A stretch of DNA of 64,000 nucleotides from DATMTS01 sp035564555 (GTDB lineage Bacteria; Actinomycetota; Actinomycetes; Actinomycetales; Microbacteriaceae): NCBI GenBank assembly GCA_035564555.1, contig DATMTS010000031.1, forward strand, positions 58,921-122,920. Direction: 5' to 3'. Numbering within the stretch: the first letter of the stretch is position 1; every line of letters starts with the position of its first letter. Shown in pieces: positions 34,704-43,440 of this stretch. The translations under genes were made by a program, and so were the position numbers. The notes beneath the pieces are model-generated. The model saw only the letters and a list, made by a program, of their open reading frames with translations, was not told the DNA's origin and searched no databases.

Positions 34704-35867
34704 ATGTCCGTTCACCGCACATTGCCTCAGCCCGACGACCTCAGCAACTTGGCGCAGCAGCGCGATCACGCCATCACGATCTATGTGCCGACCTCGCCCG
34801 TGGTGGCTCAGCGTGAGGCGAGCCAGATCGCGGCCAAGAGCGCCTTCGACCGGGCGTTCGACTCGGTGAAGGCGGGCGGCGCCCCGCGCGCAGTGTTGGC
34901 CGCGCTCGACGACGAATGGGATCGGATAGCCGACGACGAACCGCTCTGGGGCCATCTGTCCGCCGCCCTCGCCTGCTTCCTCGCGCCCGGCTTCAGCGAG
35001 GTCTACGTGCTGCCCACAGCACTGGAGAGCCAGTTGCAGGTGGCCGACTACTTCGACATCGGCCAGTTGTTGCGAGCCCTGACATTGCGGCACGACGCCC
35101 ATGCGGTGCTGCTCTCGGCGAACGAGTGGAGCCTGTGGCATGTCGGTTCGACGGATCGGGCCGCGCGCATCGACGTCTCCGCGGAGCATCCGCGGAATCT
35201 CGCCGAGTCGATGAGCCGCGATCCGCTGCTGCAGCACGAGCGCAAGGCACAGCGACTCGGCGACCCCGACCTCACCCAGGAACTCGAGTTGTATGTCAAG
35301 CGCGTCAGCGATGCGGTTACCGGGAAGCTCACCGAGCGCGACCCGGACGGCGGCACCGCGATCTTCGTCTTCGCCGCCGAACCGCTCGTCAGCGCGTTCA
35401 CCGCGCGAGGCGTGCCGGGCCACCGGCTGGTGTCTGTGCACGGCGCGCCCGACCGGCTCGGGCCGGCCGACGTCGACGCGGTGGTTCGCGCCGGGCTGGC
35501 CGATTGGGCGATCCGGGATGCACAAGGGCGGGTGGATGCCATCGCCGATGAGAGCGGCGCAGGGCTTGCGGTATCCGAGCTCGCGGACATCGCTCTCGGC
35601 GCGGTCGCCGGCGCCGTCGACACGCTCGTGTTCGCGTATCCGGACGGCGTGAACGGTCGCTTCGACGAATCGACGGGCCGCATCGAACCCGCCGCGGCCG
35701 GTGAGGCGACCATGCGCGACGGGCGCCCGGCCTACGACGTGCTCTCGCGCATCGCGGTGACCGTCATGCAACGCGGAGGCACGGTGATCGCCGTTCGCCC
35801 TGACGAGGTGTCGTCTCCGTTGTGGAACGGGGTGGCGCTGGCCGGCTTGCGCTACACGCTGGCCTGA
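34704..35867 (+). CDS. Possible baeRF-family (eRF1-like fold) protein
   Basis: The 387-aa product is soluble, begins MSVHRTLPQPDDLSNLAQQR and has ITIYVPTSP near residue 24, then alternating alpha/beta segments. The VSIYLPT-like start and overall layout match what I recall of the bacterial archaeo-eukaryotic release factor (baeRF) families, but I see no catalytic GGQ and cannot confirm the family. ATG 34704 has an AGGAG site 4 nt upstream; a TAGACT hexamer lies at 34669-34674. It is divergent from rpsA, which may hint at a ribosome-linked role (inference). Confidence 0.6.
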   Translation: MSVHRTLPQPDDLSNLAQQRDHAITIYVPTSPVVAQREASQIAAKSAFDRAFDSVKAGGAPRAVLAALDDEWDRIADDEPLWGHLSAALACFLAPGFSEVYVLPTALESQLQVADYFDIGQLLRALTLRHDAHAVLLSANEWSLWHVGSTDRAARIDVSAEHPRNLAESMSRDPLLQHERKAQRLGDPDLTQELELYVKRVSDAVTGKLTERDPDGGTAIFVFAAEPLVSAFTARGVPGHRLVSVHGAPDRLGPADVDAVVRAGLADWAIRDAQGRVDAIADESGAGLAVSELADIALGAVAGAVDTLVFAYPDGVNGRFDESTGRIEPAAAGEATMRDGRPAYDVLSRIAVTVMQRGGTVIAVRPDEVSSPLWNGVALAGLRYTLA

Positions 35868-35873
35868 CCGCCC

Positions 35874-35928
35874 GGCCGAGGCGAGCGCCGGCGACTGAGG
35901 CGAGAGCCTCGGGCCGAGGCGAGCGCCG
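35874..35928. repeat. 17-bp direct repeat flanking a small hairpin
   Basis: GGCCGAGGCGAGCGCCG occurs at 35874-35890 and 35912-35928. Between them GAGGC-GAGA-GCCTC (35897-35910) forms a 5-bp stem with a GNRA-like tetraloop. It lies between two convergent genes. Confidence 0.65.
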
Positions 35929-35954
35929 AAAGAAGTGCCCACCCCGGTCGTGGG

Positions 35955-37697
35955 TCAGCCGAGCATCGCGATCTTCAGCGTGTCCAGGCCGACGCCTCCG
36001 ATGTCGAGCGCCTTCTTGTGGAACGCCTTGATGTCGAACGCGTCGCCTTCGCGCCGCTGGTACTCGTCGCGGATCTGCTCCCAGATGCGCTGCCCGATCT
36101 TGTACGCCGGCGCCTGGCCCGGCCAGCCCAGGTAGCGGTTGACTTCGAACCGGACGAAGCCCTCGTTCATGTTCACGTTGCGACGCAGGAACTCGAACGC
36201 GTACTCACCCGTCCACGTGCCCGACGCGTTCGCGTCGAGTCCCGTCGTCTCGGCGCCGAGCGTCGAGCCGTCGGGCAGCGGCTTCTGCAGGTGAACGCCG
36301 ATGTCGAGCACGACGCGCGCCGCACGCATCCGCTGTCCGTCGAGCATGCCGAGCCGGTCGGCCGGATCGTCGAGGTAGCCGAGCTGTTCCATCAGACGTT
36401 CCGCGTACAGCGCCCAGCCCTCGGCATGGCCCGAAGTGCCCGCGTTGCGGCGCCAGGTGTTCAGCTCGGCCTTGTTGTACACGGCCACACCGAGCTGCAA
36501 ATGGTGACCCGGAACGCCCTCGTGGTACACGGTCGTCAGTTCGCGCCAGGTGTCGAACTCGGTCACGCCCTCCGGCACGCTCCACCACATCCGGCCGGCT
36601 CGCGAGAAGTCGTCGCTCGGCGGCGTGTAGTAGATGCCGCCTTCCTGCGTCGGGGCGATCATGCATTCCAGCCGGCGTACCTCTGAGGGGATGTCGAAGT
36701 GCGTGCGCGCGAGCTCGGCCACTGCGCGGTCGCTCGTGGCCTGCATCCATTTCTGCAGGGCGTCGGTGCCGTGCAGCTTTCGGGTGGTGTCCGAATCGAG
36801 GAACTCGATCGCCTCGGCGACGGATGCCCCGGGTTTGATCTCACGAGCGATCGACTCCTGCTCCTCCACCATCCGGCGCAGTTCGTGGATGCCCCACTCA
36901 TAGGTCTCGTCGAGATCGACCGTCGCACCGAGGAAGCTGCGCGAGGCCAGCGAATAGATCTCACGGCCCACGGCATCCTGTTCCGGCGCGTGCGGGGCGA
37001 GCTCGTCCCGCAAGAACGACGCGAGATCGGCGTAGGCCTGCGCAGACGCCTCGGCGCCCGATTCGAGGTCGGACCTCAGTCCCGCCGGCAGGTCACCGCC
37101 GGGGGTCGGCCCGTCGGTCACTGCGCCCGTGGCGAGTTGATGGAAGAAGCCCGTCTCCGCCACCTGCTTCTCGGCCTGCGCCAGGACCTCGCGCACCTGA
37201 CGGACGGCGGGCACGTTGCCGGCCTCGATCCCGGTGCGCAGCGTCTGGATGTAGCCCGCCATCGCCGCAGGCAGGTTGTGCATGCGCTTGGCGATCGTCG
37301 CCCAGTCCTGCTCCGTGGCGGTCGGCGAGAGATCGAAGATCTCGCGCAGTGCCTGCGGCGGTGAGGCGATCACGTTCAGATCGCGCTGCGGGAAGCCCGC
37401 GTCGATCTTCGCCAACTCGAGTTCGAGCTCTCGGGTCAGATCGAGCTTCGTGACCACGTCGATGTCGTCAACCGGTTCGGCTTGGCGGATCTTGGCGAGC
37501 GTGGCCTTCATGGCCGTGGCCGCCTGCTGCAGGCCGGCGGGCGAGAGGTCGCCGTATTCGCCTTCCCGGCCCGGGCGTCCTAGGTAGACGCGGTACTCCG
37601 GGTAGAGATCCAATTCGGTGTCGACCCACTCCTCAGCGATCGTGTCGATCGGAGTGGGCGTACGCTGCGCTGCGTTCGCAGCCTCGTTGTCAGTCAT
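35955..37697 (-). CDS. DUF885-family putative metallopeptidase
   Basis: The 580-aa protein has the family hallmark TVYHEGVPGHHLQLG near residue 394, where HE and HH suggest a zinc site, and SGHAEGWALYAERLMEQLG downstream. DUF885 proteins are thought to be metallopeptidases with unknown substrates. There is no signal peptide, so it is probably cytoplasmic. ATG 37697 was chosen over 37739 because a TAGGCT hexamer ends 7 nt before it. Its neighbours (baeRF-like gene, polA) do not suggest a pathway. Confidence 0.87.
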   Translation of the reverse strand: MTDNEAANAAQRTPTPIDTIAEEWVDTELDLYPEYRVYLGRPGREGEYGDLSPAGLQQAATAMKATLAKIRQAEPVDDIDVVTKLDLTRELELELAKIDAGFPQRDLNVIASPPQALREIFDLSPTATEQDWATIAKRMHNLPAAMAGYIQTLRTGIEAGNVPAVRQVREVLAQAEKQVAETGFFHQLATGAVTDGPTPGGDLPAGLRSDLESGAEASAQAYADLASFLRDELAPHAPEQDAVGREIYSLASRSFLGATVDLDETYEWGIHELRRMVEEQESIAREIKPGASVAEAIEFLDSDTTRKLHGTDALQKWMQATSDRAVAELARTHFDIPSEVRRLECMIAPTQEGGIYYTPPSDDFSRAGRMWWSVPEGVTEFDTWRELTTVYHEGVPGHHLQLGVAVYNKAELNTWRRNAGTSGHAEGWALYAERLMEQLGYLDDPADRLGMLDGQRMRAARVVLDIGVHLQKPLPDGSTLGAETTGLDANASGTWTGEYAFEFLRRNVNMNEGFVRFEVNRYLGWPGQAPAYKIGQRIWEQIRDEYQRREGDAFDIKAFHKKALDIGGVGLDTLKIAMLG

Positions 37698-37704
37698 GCA
37701 TCCG

Positions 37705-37710
37705 AGCCTA
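37705..37710 (-). promoter_or_regulatory. Candidate -10 of a leaderless DUF885 gene promoter
   Basis: TAGGCT on the minus strand is followed by 7 nt and then the ATG at 37697; no ribosome site is present. Confidence 0.5.
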
Positions 37711-37810
37711 TGGCGCGGGATGATCGCCGGTCGAGTCACTTCGCGGTCTCGGTGCGCCTGCCGGCACCCGAGTCAGCCGAACGTGCGGGTTGCTCCCATC
37801 GCGGAACGGG

Positions 37811-40480
37811 TCAATGCGCCGCGGCATCCCAGTCGGGGCCGCGCCCGATCTGCACGGTGAGCGGAACGCGAAGCTCGGCGGCAGTGGACATCCGAGTGCC
37901 GACGATGGCGGCGAGGGCTTCCCACTCCCCCGGTGCGACCTCGAAGATGAGCTCGTCGTGCACCTGCAGGAGCATGCGAGATCGCAGACCCTGCGTCGCC
38001 ATGTCGGAGGCGATGTTGATCATCGCGATCTTCATGATGTCGGCCGCGGAGCCCTGGATCGGCGCGTTGAGCGCCGCCCGCTCGGCGTTGTCGCGCAGCA
38101 CCCTGTTCGTGCTGGTCAGGTCGGGGAACGGGCGTCGCCTGCCGAAGATCGTCTGAGTGTAGCCGTCGACGCGCGCCTGTTCGACGACGTCGCGCAGGTA
38201 GTCGCGCACCGCGCCGAACCGGGCGAAGTAGTCGGCCATCAACTGCCGGGCCTCGGCGGTCTCGATGCGCAACTGCTTGGAGAGCCCGAAGGCGCTCAAC
38301 CCGTAGGCGAGCCCGTACGACATCGCCTTGACCTTGGTGCGCATCACCGCCGTGACCTCGTGCGGCGCGACCGCGAAGATGCGCGCACCGACGAAACGGT
38401 GCAGGTCTTCCCCCGCGTTGAACGCCTCGATCAGTCCCGCGTCCTGTGACAGGTGGGCCATGATCCGCATCTCGATCTGCGAGTAGTCGGCTGTGAGCAG
38501 CGTCTCGTACTCCGCGCCGCCGATGAATGCGGAGCGGATCTGCTTGCCCACCTCGGTTCGCACCGGGATGTTCTGAAGGTTCGGATCGTTCGACGAGATG
38601 CGCCCTGTGCTGGTGCCGGTCTGGTCGTAGGTGGTGTGCACGCGGCCGTCGGGCCCGACGGCCTTCTCGAGCGTCTCGATGATCTGCTTCAGCTTCGTCG
38701 CGTCGCGGTGCTTGAGCAGCAGGTCGAGGAAGGGGTGCGGGTTCTGCGCCTGAAGATCGGCCAGGGAGCCGGCATCGGTCGAGAACCCCGTCTTGGTCGA
38801 CCGGGTCTTGGGCATGCCGAGCTCTTCGAACAGCACCTGCTGCAACTGCTTGGGCGAACCGAGATTCACCTCGTGGCCGATCTCGGCGTAGGCGCTCGCG
38901 GCGAACTCGTTCGCACTCGTCGTCAACTCTTCGCGCAGCCGAGCCAGGATTTCGGCATCGAGGGTGACGCCGTTCAGCTCCATCCGGGTGAGCACCGAGA
39001 CGATCGGAAGCTCGATCTCATCGAGCACGCGCCTGGTGCCCGACTCGATGGCGATGGCGAGCGCGTCGGCGACGCGCAGCACGTACCAGGCCTCGGTGGC
39101 CGGGCTGACGGCATCCACCTCGGGCACCAACTGGTTCGGGTCGGACTGCGGCAACGTCTCGCCGAGAACCTCGTACACCTGATCGGCGAGTGACGCGGGC
39201 GATTTCGATGGTCGGATCAGCCAACCCGCGATGCGAGTGTCGAAGGCGACCCCCGCGACCGGGATGTCGAGTCGAGCGAGCGTCTTCAGTTGCGGTTTGG
39301 CGTCGAAGAAGTATTTCGGGGCGTCGCTTGCCAGCCAGTCGAGCAGCGCTGCGTAGTCGGGACGGTGCGGGCCCCACGGCACGTGTGCCGACTCTTTTTC
39401 GGTGGAGAGCCCGAAACCGGCCAGCCCGTCGACGCCGTACTCCAGTTGCACGGCGACCGGTTCGGTGCCGTCGGCCGACGCGCTCTTCAGCCAACCCGCG
39501 AGCTCCTCGTCGACCAGTTCGCGCACGGCAGGAGCCGCGCCCCGCTCGGTCGAACCGTCGCCGAGGTCGGTGGGGCCGGCACTGCCGTCGGTCTCAGACA
39601 TCGCCAGCAATCGGTCGAGCAGTGTGCGGAACTGCAGCTTCGCGAACACCTCGCGCACGGCCTGCTCGTTGATCGGCTTGCGTTCCAGATCGTGCGGCCC
39701 CACCGGCAGTTCGACGTCGGTGATCAACCGGTTGAGCCGACGGTTGCGCAGCGCGTTCTCCTTCTGCTCGCGCAGCTTCTCGCCGACGACGCCCTTGATC
39801 TCGTCGGCGTGCGCGATGATCTCATCAACCGTTCCGTACTGCTTGACCCATTTCACTGCCGTCTTCTCGCCGACCTTGTCGATGCCGACCAGATTGTCGC
39901 TCGTCTCGCCGACGAGCGCCGCGATCTCGGGGTACTGTTCGGGCTCGATGCCGTAGCGTTCACGGACCGCCGGCGGATCGTACCGCTTCAGGTCCGACAC
40001 GCCTCGCACGTTGGGGTAGAGCAGCGTTACGTCGTCGTTGACGAGTTGGATGCTGTCCCGGTCTCCGGAGACGACCAGCACCCGGTACCCCTCCGACGCG
40101 CCGCGCAAGGCGAGCGTGGCCAGGATGTCGTCGGCCTCGTAGTCCTCTTTCGTGATCGTGACGATGTTCATCGCGTGCAGCGCCTCTTCGAGGAGAGGAA
40201 CCTGGCCGATGAATTCCGGCGGAGTGACGTTGCGCGTGCCCTTGTACTCCGGGTACTCCCTGGTTCGGAACGAGAAGCGCGAGATGTCGAACGCCACGCC
40301 GATGTGCGTCGGGTTCTCGTTCTTCAGCAGGTTGATCAGCATGGCGATGAACCCGTGGATGGCATTCGTGTGCTGGCCTTCGCGGTTGACGAAACTGTCG
40401 ATCGGAAGGGCGAAGAACGCCCGGAACGCGAGCGAATGCCCGTCGATGATCAGAAGGGTAGGCTTTTCGGAGTCCGGCAC
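37811..40480 (-). CDS. polA: DNA polymerase I
   Basis: Family A polymerase for Okazaki-fragment processing and repair. The 889-aa product has the 5'-3' exonuclease (LLIIDGHSLAFRAF at residue 9, EADDILATLA near residue 117), a middle domain, and the polymerase with motif A DYSQIEMRIMAHLS near residue 668, motif B KAMSYGLAYGLSAFG near residue 718 and motif C QVHDELIFEV near residue 843. The middle domain lacks the DTE-type metal residues, so proofreading is probably lost, as in Taq and mycobacterial Pol I. The GTG start has TAGGCT 6 nt upstream and no ribosome site. Confidence 0.97.
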   Translation of the reverse strand: MPDSEKPTLLIIDGHSLAFRAFFALPIDSFVNREGQHTNAIHGFIAMLINLLKNENPTHIGVAFDISRFSFRTREYPEYKGTRNVTPPEFIGQVPLLEEALHAMNIVTITKEDYEADDILATLALRGASEGYRVLVVSGDRDSIQLVNDDVTLLYPNVRGVSDLKRYDPPAVRERYGIEPEQYPEIAALVGETSDNLVGIDKVGEKTAVKWVKQYGTVDEIIAHADEIKGVVGEKLREQKENALRNRRLNRLITDVELPVGPHDLERKPINEQAVREVFAKLQFRTLLDRLLAMSETDGSAGPTDLGDGSTERGAAPAVRELVDEELAGWLKSASADGTEPVAVQLEYGVDGLAGFGLSTEKESAHVPWGPHRPDYAALLDWLASDAPKYFFDAKPQLKTLARLDIPVAGVAFDTRIAGWLIRPSKSPASLADQVYEVLGETLPQSDPNQLVPEVDAVSPATEAWYVLRVADALAIAIESGTRRVLDEIELPIVSVLTRMELNGVTLDAEILARLREELTTSANEFAASAYAEIGHEVNLGSPKQLQQVLFEELGMPKTRSTKTGFSTDAGSLADLQAQNPHPFLDLLLKHRDATKLKQIIETLEKAVGPDGRVHTTYDQTGTSTGRISSNDPNLQNIPVRTEVGKQIRSAFIGGAEYETLLTADYSQIEMRIMAHLSQDAGLIEAFNAGEDLHRFVGARIFAVAPHEVTAVMRTKVKAMSYGLAYGLSAFGLSKQLRIETAEARQLMADYFARFGAVRDYLRDVVEQARVDGYTQTIFGRRRPFPDLTSTNRVLRDNAERAALNAPIQGSAADIMKIAMINIASDMATQGLRSRMLLQVHDELIFEVAPGEWEALAAIVGTRMSTAAELRVPLTVQIGRGPDWDAAAH

Positions 40481-40486
40481 AGGCCC

Positions 40487-40492
40487 AGCCTA
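40487..40492 (-). promoter_or_regulatory. Candidate -10 of a leaderless polA promoter
   Basis: TAGGCT on the minus strand, then GGGCCT, then the GTG start of polA. Confidence 0.5.
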
Positions 40493-40579
40493 CAAGCGAC
40501 ATCTGACACCCGATTCGTACTTCTCGGGGCACCGAATGCTGCGCCCGGGCAACCCGCAAGCAACCATTCGAAGGTGACG

Positions 40580-41032
40580 ATGACCGATCAGGTGACCCCG
40601 CCGAGCCATGTCGGCGCGCCCGACGCCCTCGCGTACGTGCACGAACGCGGGCTGGGGGCGCTGGCGGTCAAGATGGGCATCGAGATGACCGAGTTCTCGC
40701 TCGACCGGGCCGTCGCGACGATGCCCGTCGAGGGCAACACGCAGCCGGCCGACCTCATGCACGGCGGGGCATATGTCGTGCTCGGCGAGACCCTCGGATC
40801 GATGTCGGCCAATCTGCACGCCGGCCCGGGTCGCCTGGCGGTGGGCATCGAGATCAACGCGTCGCACAACCGCTCCGCGACGAGCGGTCTCGTGACGGGC
40901 ATCTGCACGCCCATCCATCTGGGGCGCACCCTCGCCACCCATGAGATCGTCATCACCGACGATCAGGGTCGGCGCTGCTCGACGATCCGCATCACGAACC
41001 TGATCAAAGACCGGCCGAGACCGCGCGACTAG
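40580..41032 (+). CDS. PaaI-type hotdog-fold thioesterase
   Basis: The 150-aa product has the PaaI/YdiI hotdog core: a central helix in DLMHGGAYVVLGETLGSMSA near residue 54 and INASHNRSATSGLVTG near residue 95. Relatives hydrolyse acyl-CoA thioesters, and in menaquinone producers one removes CoA from 1,4-dihydroxy-2-naphthoyl-CoA; the substrate cannot be fixed here. ATG 40580 follows GAAGGTG. It is divergent from polA and convergent with pdtaR. Confidence 0.88.
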   Translation: MTDQVTPPSHVGAPDALAYVHERGLGALAVKMGIEMTEFSLDRAVATMPVEGNTQPADLMHGGAYVVLGETLGSMSANLHAGPGRLAVGIEINASHNRSATSGLVTGICTPIHLGRTLATHEIVITDDQGRRCSTIRITNLIKDRPRPRD

Positions 41033-41052
41033 CGATCACGCCGCCTCGGCGC

Positions 41053-41661
41053 TCACGCCTTCTTGGCGGAGAGCTGCTCGATGATCGCCTGCGATACGTC
41101 CCGCATCGTCAGACGGCGATCCATGGATGCTTTCTGGATCCAGCGGAACGCCTCCGGCTCGGTGAGGCCCATCTTCTCGTTCAGCAGGCCCTTGGCCCGA
41201 TCCACGAGCTTACGGGTCTCGAATCGCTCGACGAGGTCGCCGACCTCGGCCTCGAGCGCGATGATCTGCGCGTGCCGCGCGAGCGCGATCTCGATCGCCG
41301 GCAGCAGATCGTTCGGAGTGAACGGCTTCACGACGTAGGCCAACGCGCCCGCTTCGCTCGCGCGCTCGACGAGTTCCTTCTGACTGAATGCCGTCAGCAG
41401 CACGACCGGGGCGATGTGACCCTTCGACAGCCGTTCGGCGGCCGAGATTCCGTCGAGCTGCGGCATCTTGACATCCATGATGACCAGGTCAGGCCGCAGT
41501 TCGGTGGCCAACGCGACGGCGGTCTCGCCGTCTCCGGCCTCACCGACGACCTCGTAGCCGTTGTCACGCAGGATCTCGACGATGTCGAGCCGGATCAGCG
41601 ACTCGTCTTCTGCGACGACGACGCGGCGCGGGCTTGAGGGTGTTGCTTCTTGGTCACTCAC
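41053..41661 (-). CDS. pdtaR: ANTAR-domain response regulator (PdtaR type)
   Basis: The 202-aa protein has an N-terminal receiver domain (VVVAEDESLIRLDIVEIL near residue 13, phosphoacceptor D in LVIMDVKMPQLDG near residue 65) and a C-terminal ANTAR RNA-binding domain (ETRKLVDRAKGLL and MGLTEPEAFRWIQKAS). In mycobacteria PdtaR, with the kinase PdtaS, is an antiterminator. No kinase gene is adjacent. GTG 41661 has a TAGGCT hexamer 7 nt upstream and no ribosome site. The frame is open much further upstream through the tRNA gene, which is not meaningful. Confidence 0.94.
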   Translation of the reverse strand: MSDQEATPSSPRRVVVAEDESLIRLDIVEILRDNGYEVVGEAGDGETAVALATELRPDLVIMDVKMPQLDGISAAERLSKGHIAPVVLLTAFSQKELVERASEAGALAYVVKPFTPNDLLPAIEIALARHAQIIALEAEVGDLVERFETRKLVDRAKGLLNEKMGLTEPEAFRWIQKASMDRRLTMRDVSQAIIEQLSAKKA

Positions 41662-41668
41662 GGCTAAA

Positions 41669-41674
41669 AGCCTA
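41669..41674 (-). promoter_or_regulatory. Candidate -10 of a leaderless pdtaR promoter
   Basis: TAGGCT on the minus strand, then TTTAGCC, then the GTG start. It lies within 30 bp of the divergent tRNA gene. Confidence 0.5.
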
Positions 41675-41700
41675 CGGTATCCTGAGGGTCGTTGTTGTGC

Positions 41701-41783
41701 GCCGGTGTGGCGGAATGGCAGACGCGGAGCACTCAAAATGCTTTGTCCGAAAGGGCGTGTGGGTTCGAATCCCACCACCGGCA
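41701..41783 (+). tRNA. tRNA-Leu (CAA)
   Basis: An 83-nt cloverleaf. The acceptor stem is GCCGGTG with CACCGGC and discriminator A. The anticodon stem GAGCA/TGCTT encloses loop CTCAAAA, so the anticodon is CAA and reads UUG. There is a long variable arm, as in class II tRNAs, and a T-loop GTTCGAATC. CCA is not encoded. Confidence 0.97.
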
Positions 41784-41883
41784 CTTCAGCTAGTCGTAGG
41801 CGGAGTCCCAGCTGCGGGGACCCCTCTGCGAGGCATCCCGCTCGACGGCCTTCATCGTGGTCTGTGCGCGCCGGAGCGCGCCG

Positions 41884-42351
41884 ATGATCACAACCCGCGA
41901 CCTGATGGCGGACGACTGGCGTGCCTGGCGTGACGTCCGGCTCGCTGCGCTGAGCACCGATCCCGGCGCTTACGGCTCCCGGTACGCCGACTGGATGGAC
42001 GCCGACGAGGCGCGCTGGCGCAGTCGGATCGAAGATGTCGAACTGACCGTGCTGCTGGAGCTCGACGGCTTCCCGGTGGGTGTCGTATGCCTGGCGCACG
42101 ACGCGGCAGGGCCCGAGCTCATCTCGTTGTGGGTCGCGCCGCAGGCACGCGGCGCAGGAGCCGGGGATGCCGCGGTGCGGCACATCGTGCAACGTGCTGC
42201 CGACCTGCATCCGGGCGAGCCCGTCGTTCTGCACGTGAAGAAGACCAACGGCGCGGCGCAACGACTCTACGCACGCAACGGGTTCGTGGTCGACGGGCCG
42301 AATCCTGCCGACCCGAGCGAGCTGCGGATGCATCATCGCGCCGCAGTTTGA
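41884..42351 (+). CDS. GNAT-family N-acetyltransferase
   Basis: The 155-aa product has the GNAT fold: strand LISLWVAPQARGAGAGDAAV near residue 81 carries the acetyl-CoA binding motif (RGxGxG-like), and KKTNGAAQRLYARNGFVVDG near residue 120 the terminal motif B. The substrate is unknown. ATG 41884 was preferred to GTG 41857. It stands alone after tRNA-Leu. Confidence 0.9.
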   Translation: MITTRDLMADDWRAWRDVRLAALSTDPGAYGSRYADWMDADEARWRSRIEDVELTVLLELDGFPVGVVCLAHDAAGPELISLWVAPQARGAGAGDAAVRHIVQRAADLHPGEPVVLHVKKTNGAAQRLYARNGFVVDGPNPADPSELRMHHRAAV

Positions 42352-42472
42352 GCGGTTCGATTACTCCTACTTCTCCTTCTTGGCAACCTCCTTGTTGGTT
42401 CTTCGCGGCCATGTTTGCGTAGATCTCATCACGCGAGTCTTCCTCATCGACCTTCTTGAAAAGAGGTGCATC

Positions 42473-43339
42473 ATGCCGCCACGTCACGCTGTTTCCGTCG
42501 CCGGATCAGCCTCGACCACCTCGGGCCCGATGGTCTCTCTGCGGATGGATGCCGGCGAATCCGCCGCCCGGCAACGGCGAAGGGATCACGCCCTCGACCT
42601 CTTCAGGCTCGCTCGCACCGCAGATGAGCGCGACCGTCGCCGCATCCGCGACGAGATCGTCGTGCAGTACCTCGAGATGGCCGACGCCGTCGCACATCGG
42701 TTCGCCTCGCGTCCGCAGGACTGGAGTGATGTACGCCAGGTGGCATATGTCGGCCTGATCAAAGCCGTCGACCGGTTCGACCCGGACAAGGCGGACGACT
42801 TCGCTTCCTTCGCGGTGCCGACCATCGCTGGCGAGATCAAACGTCATCTGCGCGACAACGGGTGGGTGGTGCGTCCGCCGCGTCCGTTGCAGGAGCTGCA
42901 CGGCACGGTCGTGCGGGAGATCCCCCGGATCGCGCAGGAGATCGGCCATGATCCGTCGAGCCGGGAGATCGCCGACGGACTGGGCGAGAGCGTCGAGCGC
43001 GTCGCCGAGGCGCTCACCTGCCGCCAGGGAATGAGTCCGGCGTCGTTGGATGCCGCGGTGCACGGCGACGATGGAGACGGCTTCACCCTCGCCGACACCC
43101 TCGGTGCTCCGTCGGACGACCTGGAGCGTGCCGAGCTCGTGCAGACGCTTCGTACGGCCTGCATCCAATTGACTCCACGCGAACGGCGGATCGTGTTCCT
43201 GCGATTCTTCCGCGAGCAGACCCAGTCGGAGATCGCCATGCAGCTCGGGGTGACGCAGATGCAGGTCTCCCGACTGTTGACCAAGATCCTCTCGCAACTG
43301 CGCTCGGCGCTGGCTCAGGAGCCGTCCGCCGCGGCCTGA
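42473..43339 (+). CDS. RNA polymerase sigma factor, SigB/SigF/SigG family
   Basis: The 288-aa protein has sigma-70 region 2 (ADAVAHRFASRPQDWSDVRQ and VGLIKAVDRFDPDKADDFAS), region 3 (EIGHDPSSREIADGLGE) and region 4 (LTPRERRIVFLRFFREQTQ and IAMQLGVTQMQVSRLL). The signature SFAVPTIAGEIKRHLRD places it in the alternative stress/sporulation group. No anti-sigma or anti-anti-sigma gene is adjacent, so control is not visible here. ATG 42473 follows AAGAGGTG; about 120 bp of leader upstream, unusually poor in G+C for this window, shows no known motif. Confidence 0.93.
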   Translation: MPPRHAVSVAGSASTTSGPMVSLRMDAGESAARQRRRDHALDLFRLARTADERDRRRIRDEIVVQYLEMADAVAHRFASRPQDWSDVRQVAYVGLIKAVDRFDPDKADDFASFAVPTIAGEIKRHLRDNGWVVRPPRPLQELHGTVVREIPRIAQEIGHDPSSREIADGLGESVERVAEALTCRQGMSPASLDAAVHGDDGDGFTLADTLGAPSDDLERAELVQTLRTACIQLTPRERRIVFLRFFREQTQSEIAMQLGVTQMQVSRLLTKILSQLRSALAQEPSAAA

Positions 43340-43362
43340 GAACATCCGCGGCAGTGCACGAG

Positions 43363-43440
43363 CCTGAGCGCACGGACTTCAGCGTGCGCACCTGAGCGCA
43401 CGGACTTCAGCGTGCCCACCTGAGCGCACGGACTTCAGCG
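43363..43440. repeat. 28-bp tandem direct repeat, 2.8 copies
   Basis: Copies at 43363-43390 and 43391-43418 differ at one position; a third, 22-bp copy ends at 43440. The core is CCTGAGCGCACGGACTTCAG. The last copy includes the stop codon of the GT9 gene on the other strand. Confidence 0.9.

Noticed and set aside
39290..41032. Long upstream extension of the thioesterase frame
   Set aside because: The extension is antisense to polA; the family N-terminus begins near ATG 40580.
41053..42336. Long upstream extension of the pdtaR frame
   Set aside because: It would run through tRNA-Leu and the GNAT gene; the receiver domain starts near GTG 41661.
43363..43440. A CRISPR-like array
   Set aside because: The 28-bp units are directly adjacent without spacers, and no cas gene is present.
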